A stretch of 64,000 nt of DNA from Deltaproteobacteria bacterium (GTDB lineage: Bacteria > Desulfobacterota > Desulfuromonadia > Geobacterales > Geobacteraceae): the NCBI GenBank assembly GCA_009668975.1, contig SBEG01000007.1, forward strand, positions 62,001 through 126,000, given 5' to 3'. How positions within the stretch are numbered: position 1 is the stretch's first letter; the number at the start of each line of letters is the position of its first letter. Below are positions 10,414-17,577 of this stretch, in pieces. The position numbers and the translations under genes were made by a program. Below the pieces are notes generated by a model that was not told the DNA's origin, ran no database searches, and saw nothing but the letters and a program-made list of their open reading frames with translations.

Positions 10414-11100
10414 ATGGCGGGCGGTATCAAAGACTGGCCGGAAGACGAAAGGCCGCGGGAAAAGATGCAGAAACAGGGGGCCCAGGCCTTGAGCGATGCG
10501 GAACTCCTCGCCCTGGTGATTCGTAGCGGCGACCCGGCAACCAGACAGAGCGCCGTGGACATCGGTCGCCTGCTGCTGCAGGAATTCGGAAGCCTGCGTG
10601 CCCTCGCCGGAGCAACGATCGCGGAACTCTGCCGCATCAAGGGAGCCGGTCCGGCCAAAGCCACCGCCGTCAAGGCCGCGCTCGAGATCGGCGCCCGCCT
10701 CAACACCGACCGCCTGAGTCATTGCGAACGCTTCACATCCCCCGAACAGGTCTACCAGCATTTTCATTACTCGTTTCGCGACCGCTGCAAGGAGTACTTC
10801 ATCGTTCTACTGCTGGACGGAAAAAACCGGATTATCCGGGAGGTGCAGATTTCCGAAGGCTCCCTGAATCAGAGCATCGTCCATCCGCGGGAGGTTTTCA
10901 ACCCGGCGGTCCGCGATTCAGCGGCCGCCATGATCCTCGTCCACAATCACCCCTCGGGTGATCCGACCCCAAGCCGGGAAGACCGGGAAATAACCCGGCG
11001 CCTGAAAGAAGCGGGCGAACTGATGGGGGTCGCGGTACTCGATCACATCATCATCGGCGACGGCAGGTATCTCAGCTTCACCTCCCAGGGAATGTTGTAG
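10414..11100 (+). CDS. radC: RadC family protein (JAB/MPN domain)
   Basis: 228 residues from ATG 10414, chosen because GGGAGG lies 7 nt upstream; an in-frame ATG at 10408 is too close to that site and a TTG at 10396 lies before it. The N-terminal half has a helix-hairpin-helix UPF0758 domain (SDAELLALVIRSG). The C-terminal half carries the metalloprotease-like JAMM signature HNHPSGDPTPS. The family is annotated as DNA repair RadC, but its biochemical role is unsettled. Confidence 0.92.
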   Translation: MAGGIKDWPEDERPREKMQKQGAQALSDAELLALVIRSGDPATRQSAVDIGRLLLQEFGSLRALAGATIAELCRIKGAGPAKATAVKAALEIGARLNTDRLSHCERFTSPEQVYQHFHYSFRDRCKEYFIVLLLDGKNRIIREVQISEGSLNQSIVHPREVFNPAVRDSAAAMILVHNHPSGDPTPSREDREITRRLKEAGELMGVAVLDHIIIGDGRYLSFTSQGML

Positions 11101-11102
11101 TT

Positions 11103-11227
11103 ATACCAATTCCATATCAAGGCCCTCTCTGTGTTGGCTCGTCTTCGGCTGCTCATCGTACTCTTCAGTACGCCTCGCAGCCTCAATCCTCGCCGCCTTG
11201 AGATCATCCTTGATCTGGAATTGGTAT
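11103..11227. repeat. 125-bp palindromic (MITE-like) repeat between radC and hcp
   Basis: Outer arms ATACCAATTCCATATCAAGG and its near-complement CCTTGATCTGGAATTGGTAT bracket the element. Inside, GGCTGC and GCAGCC form a second stem, and GTACT/AGTAC close an apical hairpin. It starts 3 bp after the radC stop and could act as a structured terminator. The nested symmetry is typical of a dispersed repeat. Confidence 0.75.
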
Positions 11228-11247
11228 TTGTTACTAACTGCAAAAAC

Positions 11248-11261
11248 TTGATACAGATCAA
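11248..11261. promoter_or_regulatory. FNR/CRP-family operator upstream of hcp
   Basis: TTGAT-ACAG-ATCAA is a perfect 5-4-5 palindrome matching the FNR consensus. Its centre is about 40 bp ahead of the likely transcription start, if TATAGT at 11283-11288 is the -10. That is the position of a class II activator site. hcp genes are well known targets of FNR- and HcpR-type regulators. Confidence 0.75.
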
Positions 11262-11282
11262 TGTCGATCCTCCCGATTACGG

Positions 11283-11288
11283 TATAGT
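11283..11288 (+). promoter_or_regulatory. likely -10 element of the hcp promoter
   Basis: TATAGT, 5 of 6 matches to the sigma70 -10. No good -35 is present at the right distance; the FNR-type palindrome takes that place. Confidence 0.5.
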
Positions 11289-11365
11289 TCTTCCCATGCG
11301 GCGGGAAAACCCGCCTCCAGAAAGTTCAACTGCACGAGAAAGTAACTATACAGGGAGGATTAAAC

Positions 11366-13000
11366 ATGTTTTGTCATCAATGTGAACAGGCAGCAAAGGG
11401 AACCGGTTGTGATGTACAGGGCGTCTGCGGCAAAAAGCCTGAGGTCTCGGATCTTCAGGACAATTTGCTCTACGGGCTCAAAGGACTGGCCATCTATGCG
11501 GACAGGGCACGGAAGCTCGGCGCAAAAGATCAGGACATCGACGTCTTCATGCTGGAAGGTCTCTTTGCCACCGTCACCAATGTGGATTTTGATCCGGCCC
11601 GCCTCGAAGCGACCATCAAGAAATGCTACGAGATGAAGGAAAAAGCCCGGAAGCTTTTCGAAGAGGCCTTCTGTAAAACACACGGTCTCGCCGTTGCCAG
11701 GGTCTTTAACGAAGGTCCCGCAGTCTGGGCACCGGCCGCCGACCTGGTAAAACAGGGCGCGCAGTACGGCATCCTCAGCCAGCATGAAAACGAAGACATC
11801 CGTTCCGCCATTGAAATCCTGATCTATGGTCTCAAGGGCATGGCTGCCTACGCCGACCACTGCCAGATCCTCGGCAAGCACAACGATGAGATATACGCCT
11901 TCTTCCACAAAGCCCTGGCCGCCACTGCCGATCCGGCCCTCGGCCTGATGGATTATGTCGGCCTCTCGATGGAGTGCGGCAAGCACAACCTCACCATCAT
12001 GGGTCTCCTGAACGAAGGGCACGTGGAGCGCTACGGCCACCCGGTACCGACTCCGGTCAACCTCGGTACCAAGGCCGGCAAGGCGATTCTCGTTTCCGGT
12101 CACGACCTGCTGATGCTGGAAGAGCTCCTCAAGCAGACCGAAGGCAAGGGCATCAACATCTACACCCACGGCGAGATGCTGCCGGCCCACGGCTATCCCG
12201 GCCTGAAGAAGTATGCCCACCTCGCCGGCAACTTCGGCGGTGCCTGGCAGGACCAGCACAAGGAATTCCCCGAGTTTCCCGGTGCGATCATTTTCAACAC
12301 CAACTGCATCCAGAAGCCGGCCGACTCCTACACCGGTCGCCTCTACACCTGGGGCCTGGTGGCCTGGCCCGGCATCCAGCACATCGAAGGCTGGGATTTC
12401 AGTCCGGTAATCGAAAAAGCCCTGTCGCTGCCCGGTTTTGAAGAAGCTCCGGGCAAGGACATCCTGGTCGGCTTCGGCCACAATGCGGTACTCGGCGTGG
12501 CCGACAAGGTCATCGAAGCGGTCAAGGGCGGAGCGGTGAAACACTTCTTCCTGATCGGCGGCTGCGACGGCGCCAAACCGGGCCGCAACTACTACACCGA
12601 GTTTGCCGAGAAGGTTCCGCAGGACTGCATCATCCTGACCCTGGCCTGCGGCAAGTACCGCTTCAACAAGCTGGACTTCGGCGACATCGGCGGCATCCCG
12701 CGGCTCCTTGATGTGGGCCAGTGCAACGACGCCTACTCGGCGATCCAGATCGCGGTGGCCCTGGCCGGAGCCTTCGAGTGCGGGGTGAACGATCTGCCGC
12801 TGTCCATGGTCCTCTCCTGGTACGAGCAGAAAGCGGTGGTCATCCTCCTGACGCTGCTCCACCTCGGGATCAAGAACATCAAGATCGGCCCGTCACTGCC
12901 GGCCTTCATCACCCCGAACGTTCTCAACTTCCTGGTGGAGAACTTCAACCTGGCGCCGATCACCACCCCGGATCAGGATCTCAAGCAGATTTTGGGCTAA
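11366..13000 (+). CDS. hcp: hydroxylamine reductase / hybrid-cluster protein, class I
   Basis: 544 residues. The N-terminal cysteines 3, 6, 15 and 21 give the C-x2-C-x8-C-x5-C spacing of class I Hcp from anaerobes, binding a cubane cluster. Later conserved motifs (THGEMLPAHGYPGLKKY, FNTNCIQKP, GGCDGAK) fit the hybrid Fe-S-O cluster domain. Hcp reduces NO to N2O and/or hydroxylamine to ammonia and protects against nitrosative stress. No hcr reductase gene is next to it, as usual for class I. AGGGAGG lies 8 nt before the ATG; a terminator follows. The upstream FNR-type box suggests anaerobic or nitrosative induction. Confidence 0.97.
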   Translation: MFCHQCEQAAKGTGCDVQGVCGKKPEVSDLQDNLLYGLKGLAIYADRARKLGAKDQDIDVFMLEGLFATVTNVDFDPARLEATIKKCYEMKEKARKLFEEAFCKTHGLAVARVFNEGPAVWAPAADLVKQGAQYGILSQHENEDIRSAIEILIYGLKGMAAYADHCQILGKHNDEIYAFFHKALAATADPALGLMDYVGLSMECGKHNLTIMGLLNEGHVERYGHPVPTPVNLGTKAGKAILVSGHDLLMLEELLKQTEGKGINIYTHGEMLPAHGYPGLKKYAHLAGNFGGAWQDQHKEFPEFPGAIIFNTNCIQKPADSYTGRLYTWGLVAWPGIQHIEGWDFSPVIEKALSLPGFEEAPGKDILVGFGHNAVLGVADKVIEAVKGGAVKHFFLIGGCDGAKPGRNYYTEFAEKVPQDCIILTLACGKYRFNKLDFGDIGGIPRLLDVGQCNDAYSAIQIAVALAGAFECGVNDLPLSMVLSWYEQKAVVILLTLLHLGIKNIKIGPSLPAFITPNVLNFLVENFNLAPITTPDQDLKQILG

Positions 13001-13028
13001 AGACAGCACTCAGACACTTCTCCTTCTG

Positions 13029-13067
13029 GCATCCGGGGTGGTCCCCCTCCCCGGATGCATTTTTTTC
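13029..13067 (+). terminator. rho-independent terminator of hcp
   Basis: GCATCCGGGG (13029-13038) pairs with CCCCGGATGC (13049-13058), followed by a seven-T run. It lies 29 bp after the hcp stop. Confidence 0.9.
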
Positions 13068-13091
13068 AGTAACTATTCAGCACCGAGCAGA

Positions 13092-13219
13092 CATAACTCC
13101 CCACTAACCCCTTTAGGCCCTTTGGGTCCTCTTAAGTTAAGAGGGGGGATTAATGTAACCTATCTCCATGTTGCACAAACTCCTCCCCTAACGTTAAGGG
13201 GAGACTGGGAGGGGTTATG
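13092..13219. repeat. intergenic imperfect inverted repeat
   Basis: The hcp-cupin gap contains CATAACTCCCC on the left and GGGAGGGGTTATG on the right as imperfect arms. Two inner self-complementary stems, CCTCTTAAGTTAAGAGG and CCCCTAACGTTAAGGGG, lie between them. Probably a dispersed palindromic repeat; no coding potential. Confidence 0.55.
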
Positions 13220-13375
13220 CAGCTCGATTGCCCATGAAAAATGCATCTGAAGCATGCAACTGAATAGATACTTTTTTCAAAAGAATAACAATAACGAGAA
13301 GCTCCGGGAAGGTTCCAACCCGTCCACCTGCCGAAACTTTTCGGCTGAAAATGATCAAATAGAGAGGATTATCCC

Positions 13376-13681
13376 ATGCAGATAACAGAATTGAAAAACG
13401 CGGAAAAGGTACCAATCTCAATCGATGCCCGCAAGATGCTGGTCAGGAACGACTGCGAACTGATCCACTTGACCCTGAAGCCCGCAGAAATCCTCGAGAA
13501 GCACAGCAACCCTTTTGACGTGGCTTTTTACGTTCTTTCCGGCTCCGGTGAGCTTGAGGTGGGCGACGAGACCGCGGGCATTTCGGCGGATACGGTTATC
13601 GAGGTCGCAGCTGGTGAAATGCGCGGCTGGAAGAATGATGGCACGGAAGATCTGCGGGTACTGGTGGTGAAACTGTTGTAG
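13376..13681 (+). CDS. small single-domain cupin protein
   Basis: A 101-residue protein with the cupin-2 beta-barrel pattern. The first motif region has HLTLKPAEILEKHSNPFDVAF followed by YVLSGSGELEVGDE; the second lies near ISADTVIEVAAGEMRGW. The metal-ligand set looks incomplete (one clear His in motif 1). GAGAGGA precedes the ATG. Isolated gene; substrate unknown. Confidence 0.75.
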   Translation: MQITELKNAEKVPISIDARKMLVRNDCELIHLTLKPAEILEKHSNPFDVAFYVLSGSGELEVGDETAGISADTVIEVAAGEMRGWKNDGTEDLRVLVVKLL

Positions 13682-13734
13682 AATTTCTCATTGCCGATGG
13701 CAGCGGATGAGTATCTCTCAAAGACCCGGCCGGC

Positions 13735-14520
13735 TCAGGGGACCTCCACCCCGAGTTCCTCGGCAACCGCCTGAAAATACTCATTGAGATCCTCATTGAT
13801 GAAGTATCGCCCACGCCCCGGTGGCAGCATCACCTCGCCCTGGTTCACCACGACCACGGTTCCGGATGCCATCTTGGGCAGCACGGCCGCCGGATAAACC
13901 GCCAGCGACGATCCCAGTACCAGCAGCAGATCGCAACGGGATACCATGGCGGCCGCCTCTTCAAAGTCCTTGACCGCCTCCCCGAAAAAAACCACGTCCG
14001 GTTTGATCACCCCGCCACAAAAGGGACAGCAGACTATAGGCGACCTCGTGCTGTTCCGCATTGCCCGATCCCACCAGGTAAAAGTTGCCCCGCTGACATC
14101 ACCTTTTGAACAGTTGGTACAACTGGCCGACCAGTAGGACCCATGCAGTTCGATAACCCGGCGTGAACCTGCTTGGTGATGGAGAGCATCGATATTCTGG
14201 GTAATGACACCGTCTATGAAACCACAGTCCTCAAAAGCGGATAGCGCGCGGTGCGAATAGGTCGGCCGGATATCCCTGGCCAGACCCATGAAATCCTCGG
14301 TAAACTGATAGAAAAGCAACGGGTCGCGGCGAAAATGGTCAACGCTGAACACCAGATCGGGATTGTACCTGCGGGTGGCGTACAAACCCTGCGGACCGCG
14401 AAAATCAGGAATCCCGGCAGCGGTCGAGAGACCGGCTCCGGTCAGCACCACGAGGGAGCCGGTAGTACGGATCAGCTCGGCGCATTCGCCAGCACCGAGA
14501 CTTCGCGCCAATCGATTCAT
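13735..14520 (-). CDS. cobB: Sir2-family NAD-dependent protein deacylase
   Basis: 261 residues from ATG 14520, chosen for AAGGAG 6 nt upstream; the frame extends 7 codons further without a better site. Sirtuin signatures are in order: GAGLSTAAGIPDFRG for NAD binding, TQNIDALH, the catalytic His in ELHGS, and a zinc ribbon CTNC...CCPFC. It removes acyl groups from lysines using NAD. This is a classical sirtuin, unrelated in role to the SIR2-APAZ defence protein at 37514. It converges on the cupin gene. Confidence 0.92.
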   Translation of the reverse strand: MNRLARSLGAGECAELIRTTGSLVVLTGAGLSTAAGIPDFRGPQGLYATRRYNPDLVFSVDHFRRDPLLFYQFTEDFMGLARDIRPTYSHRALSAFEDCGFIDGVITQNIDALHHQAGSRRVIELHGSYWSASCTNCSKGDVSGATFTWWDRAMRNSTRSPIVCCPFCGGVIKPDVVFFGEAVKDFEEAAAMVSRCDLLLVLGSSLAVYPAAVLPKMASGTVVVVNQGEVMLPPGRGRYFINEDLNEYFQAVAEELGVEVP

Positions 14521-14615
14521 TCGCTTCTCCTTCCCCACCAAACTACGCTCAGTTCTTCACTCCGCTGGAAACTGCTCCCAGATATTACTTCGGCAATTAA
14601 ACATTACACCCTGAT

Positions 14616-14667
14616 GTAGGGGCACGGCCTGCCGTGACCGGATTGGGCAAGGCACGCCTGCCCCTAC
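14616..14667. repeat. short palindromic repeat
   Basis: GTAGGGGC and GCCCCTAC form perfect 8-bp arms around a GC-rich centre (GGCCTGCCGTG / GGCACGCCTG). The type is common in intergenic regions of this lineage. The rest of the 385-bp gap before rubrerythrin holds the promoter described separately and otherwise nothing I recognise. Confidence 0.5.
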
Positions 14668-14852
14668 CTACCATTGATAAATATCGACGCATTCATGGGA
14701 TACCCTTGCGCCCCACGCAGGTGCTTTTCTCATCCCGGAGAATATTCAACCAGCAACAGACTATCCTCACTGAGAAGTATATCGCGAAACCGGAGAAGTT
14801 TCTGAGATACCTTTCACCGCCCAAAAAAGATCAAAATTATCTGAAATAAACT

Positions 14853-14881
14853 TTGACAACTAATTTCATTTGGTATATTGT
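14853..14881 (+). promoter_or_regulatory. likely promoter of rubrerythrin
   Basis: A perfect -35 TTGACA at 14853-14858. The -10 is either TATATT (14874-14879, 15-bp spacer) or TATTGT (14876-14881, 17-bp spacer). The start codon is 46 bp downstream. Confidence 0.6.
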
Positions 14882-14887
14882 ACCAAA
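14869..14887. promoter_or_regulatory. palindromic operator overlapping the rubrerythrin -10
   Basis: TTTGGTA-TATTG-TACCAAA is a perfect 7-5-7 palindrome covering the -10 region, as expected for a repressor site. Rubrerythrin genes are often controlled by peroxide-sensing repressors such as PerR, but this box does not match the PerR consensus closely, so the regulator is unknown. Confidence 0.55.
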
Positions 14888-14926
14888 AAATTTACGAACC
14901 GCCACGTGCGGAAGAAAGGATTTGCC

Positions 14927-15463
14927 ATGGCTGATCTTAAAGGAACGAAAACAGAACAGAATCTTCTGGAGGCTTTTGCGGGAGAGTCTCAGGCACGGAA
15001 CAAGTATTCCTATTACGCTTCCGTGGCCAAAAAAGAAGGCTACGAGCAACTGGCTGAAATTTTCCAGGAAACGGCGGATAATGAGAAGGAACACGCCAAA
15101 CTCCACCTGAAGGCCCTGATGGGAATTGAAAGCACCATCAAAAATCTGCAGGCTGCCGCATCCGGCGAAAATGCCGAGTGGACGAAGATGTACCCACGCA
15201 TGGCCCAAGAAGCCCGCGAGGAAGGATTTGAAGATCTTGCCTATATGTTCGAGGCGATTGCCGCAATTGAAAAGGCACACCAGGAACGCTATCAGCATAT
15301 CCTCAAAGCCATTGAAGAGGGTAGTGTATTCAAAAAATCCAGCCCGGTTACCTGGAAGTGCCGGAACTGCGGACATCTCCATGAAGGCACCGAAGCTCCC
15401 CAACTCTGCCCGGTATGCAAACATCCACAGGGTTTCTTCGAAGTCAAAGCCTACAACTACTAA
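14927..15463 (+). CDS. rbr: rubrerythrin
   Basis: 178 residues from ATG 14927 with GAAGAAAGGA before it; upstream codons in frame lack a ribosome site. The N-terminal four-helix domain has the diiron Glu pattern (AGESQARNKY, ETADNEKEHAK, EAIAAIEKAHQERY). The C-terminal rubredoxin-like domain has CRNCGH and CPVCKH. It reduces hydrogen peroxide in the cytoplasm of anaerobes using electrons from rubredoxin or NADH. Monocistronic. Confidence 0.95.
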   Translation: MADLKGTKTEQNLLEAFAGESQARNKYSYYASVAKKEGYEQLAEIFQETADNEKEHAKLHLKALMGIESTIKNLQAAASGENAEWTKMYPRMAQEAREEGFEDLAYMFEAIAAIEKAHQERYQHILKAIEEGSVFKKSSPVTWKCRNCGHLHEGTEAPQLCPVCKHPQGFFEVKAYNY

Positions 15464-15491
15464 ATTTACCAACTGATCCCTCGCCCGGACC

Positions 15492-15535
15492 TGCGCCCCC
15501 CTCGCAGGAAAGGGCGGGGGTTTATTTTTGCAGCC
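15492..15535 (+). terminator. probable terminator after rubrerythrin
   Basis: A C-rich arm (CGCCCCCC) and a G-rich arm (GGGCGGGGG) are followed by TTTATTTTTG, about 60 bp after the stop. The stem is imperfect. Confidence 0.5.
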
Positions 15536-15679
15536 CCCTTCGAAGCAGGGCCTCAAACGTCCGCCTGGTCGCACAATCTCTCGAGTTTACAAATTCAGAA
15601 AACCAAGATACCATGCGTCTGATCTGTCAGCCATCACCCGGAACGGCAGGGATAAAATTTTTCTCGAGGAGACTCCTCC

Positions 15680-16435
15680 ATGGATGTATTCTTAGATCCA
15701 CAGGCGATCATCGCCCTGATAACCCTTACCGCACTGGAAATAATCCTCGGCATCGACAATATCATCTTCATCTCGATCCTGGCCGGAAAACTCCCCCAGC
15801 ACCAGCAGAAAAAAGCACGCATCATCGGCCTCGGTCTTGCCATGATCACCCGCATCGGCCTGCTCTTCTCGCTCACCTGGCTGATGAAGTTGACCTCGCC
15901 GCTCTTCAGCGTCATCGGCCACGATATTTCCGGCCGCGACCTGATCCTCATTCTGGGAGGACTCTTCCTGCTCGGCAAAAGCACTCTCGAAATCCACGAC
16001 AAGCTGGAAGGTGAAGAAGGTGTAGCATCAACGCGAGCGGCAGCCTCTTATGCCGGGATTCTCATCCAGATCATGTTCCTGGATATCATTTTTTCCCTCG
16101 ATTCCATCATCACCGCCATCGGCATGGCCCGGCAGCTCCCGATCATGGTCGCCGCGGTGGTCATTGCCGTCGGTTTCATGATGCTTTTCGCCGGAGCCGT
16201 CAGCGCCTTCATCGACCGGAACCCGACTATCAAGATCCTGGCCCTGAGCTTCCTGATCCTGATCGGCGTCGCCCTGATCGGCGACGGCCTCGGCATGCAC
16301 ATACCGAAAGGCTATGTCTACTTCGCCATGGCCTTCTCGGTCGGGGTGGAAATGCTGAACATCAAGGTCAGGGGACGAGGAAAACACCCGGTAAAGCTCC
16401 ATCAGCCCTATGTCGACGAACGCGAGCCGACCTGA
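15680..16435 (+). CDS. TerC-family integral membrane protein
   Basis: 251 residues, seven hydrophobic segments. Paired TerC motifs carry acidic residues in membrane segments: GIDNIIFISILAGKLP near residue 25 and DIIFSLDSIITAIG near residue 135. The family is linked to metal efflux or metalation of exported proteins (and named for tellurite resistance), but the substrate here is unknown. GAGGAG lies 8 nt before the ATG. Confidence 0.88.
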   Translation: MDVFLDPQAIIALITLTALEIILGIDNIIFISILAGKLPQHQQKKARIIGLGLAMITRIGLLFSLTWLMKLTSPLFSVIGHDISGRDLILILGGLFLLGKSTLEIHDKLEGEEGVASTRAAASYAGILIQIMFLDIIFSLDSIITAIGMARQLPIMVAAVVIAVGFMMLFAGAVSAFIDRNPTIKILALSFLILIGVALIGDGLGMHIPKGYVYFAMAFSVGVEMLNIKVRGRGKHPVKLHQPYVDEREPT

Positions 16436-16549
16436 CCGGAGCTATCGCCGGCATATGTCACATGATACTCGTGCTGAATAAGTCTGCACCTTTACCGCAG
16501 AAGGGACGCCGATCGGGCGGCTCGCACAAATTAACTCAGGAGATCGACC

Positions 16550-17140
16550 ATGAAAAAAAATATCTCTTTCAGCCTCTCTTTCGCATTCTCTCTGCTGTTG
16601 GCCGGGGTCCTCAATGCCGGAGCAGCGGAATGTGCGGCAGGTATGCAAGGTGACGCAGATATGAATGGCGTCCTCACCTGCAGCGAGGCAAAAAAATTCG
16701 CTGCCGAGCGTTTCAGTGCCCTGGATACCAATAAGGACAAGCGGCTGAATATGGACGAGATGGAAACCGGGATGAGCGGAATCCATAAGGCCATGAACAC
16801 CAACGGTGACGAAACGGTCGACATTCAGGAATACATCAGCTACTGGTGTGGAACAGCCCCCACGAACCTCAAGGCAGCGGCCCGGGGCAATAAACAGCCG
16901 CAGTTCAGTAAAATGGACACCAATCGGGACGGCATGGTATCAAGCGGAGAATGCCAGGTGCTCTGGTCGGTCCGATTCCGGGACGCCGATGAGAGCCGGG
17001 ACGGCAGGCTGACCTCCCGGGAATATGTCCAGAGCACTATCCTCTGGTTTGCCGACATGGACCCGAACCGGGACAGTTCCGTGACCTTGAGCGAATGGAA
17101 CAAATACTGGATCGGCTCCTGCCGGACTGCGAAAAAATAG
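16550..17140 (+). CDS. exported EF-hand calcium-binding protein
   Basis: 196 residues with a Sec signal peptide (about residues 1-26, ending near NAGAA). I count six loops of the EF-hand form DxNxDxxxxxxE: DADMNGVLTCSE, DTNKDKRLNMDE, NTNGDETVDIQE, DTNRDGMVSSGE, DESRDGRLTSRE and DPNRDSSVTLSE. It is therefore probably a periplasmic or secreted calcium binder. Three pairs of EF-hands over ~150 residues make a calmodulin-like layout. No neighbouring gene indicates a partner. Confidence 0.85.
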   Translation: MKKNISFSLSFAFSLLLAGVLNAGAAECAAGMQGDADMNGVLTCSEAKKFAAERFSALDTNKDKRLNMDEMETGMSGIHKAMNTNGDETVDIQEYISYWCGTAPTNLKAAARGNKQPQFSKMDTNRDGMVSSGECQVLWSVRFRDADESRDGRLTSREYVQSTILWFADMDPNRDSSVTLSEWNKYWIGSCRTAKK

Positions 17141-17173
17141 CACCGTCTTCAAGAGCAGCGACGCCAGCAATGA

Positions 17174-17211
17174 AAAACCCCCTTCATACCAAGTACCTCG
17201 AAGGGGGTTTT
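17174..17211. terminator. bidirectional rho-independent terminator
   Basis: AAAACCCCCTTC (17174-17185) pairs with GAAGGGGGTTTT (17200-17211). The U-run works on either strand, serving the EF-hand gene (+) and the corrinoid/kinase/lipoprotein operon (-). Confidence 0.85.
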
Positions 17212-17262
17212 CTTACACAAAAGCTGCTGAACCTGCACACTACCTTTGTGCATGACAACGAT

Positions 17263-17553
17263 TCAGTCCGGCACGACTCCGGGCATCTGCCGCTGGAAAT
17301 CCTCTTTATCAATCGAATAGGACTCAGCATAGGGATCCGCGACATAGCCGGTTTCAGAGGTGATCCGCGGGTGTCCTTTCTCGTCATAGACCACCGTTTC
17401 CTGGCCCGTTTCCATACCGTCTTCATACTCGGTAACCAGCATCGGCCCTGAGCAGCCGAACAGTACCGCAATAGCAACTGCCAGCAAACTCCCTCGAGCA
17501 AAGCTGCCCGGGCGAGCAGAACCGACCTGAAATTCACCTGTAAATATTCCCAT
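17263..17553 (-). CDS. small lipoprotein, hypothetical
   Basis: 96 residues with a late hydrophobic segment (SLLAVAIAVLFGC) whose final Cys, near residue 34, fits a lipobox. The mature part is short and acidic, with the repeated theme VYDEKGHPRITSETGY. GGGAGG lies 5 nt before the ATG. It follows the hybrid kinase by 24 bp on the same strand and ends before the shared terminator, so it is probably co-transcribed. Not a family I recognise. Confidence 0.65.
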   Translation of the reverse strand: MGIFTGEFQVGSARPGSFARGSLLAVAIAVLFGCSGPMLVTEYEDGMETGQETVVYDEKGHPRITSETGYVADPYAESYSIDKEDFQRQMPGVVPD

Positions 17554-17577
17554 GAAGCCTCCCTTTATCCAACAAAA

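Noticed and set aside
11360..12862. 500-residue minus-strand frame over hcp
   Set aside because: Antisense shadow of hcp, which has unmistakable Fe-S cysteine motifs on the plus strand.
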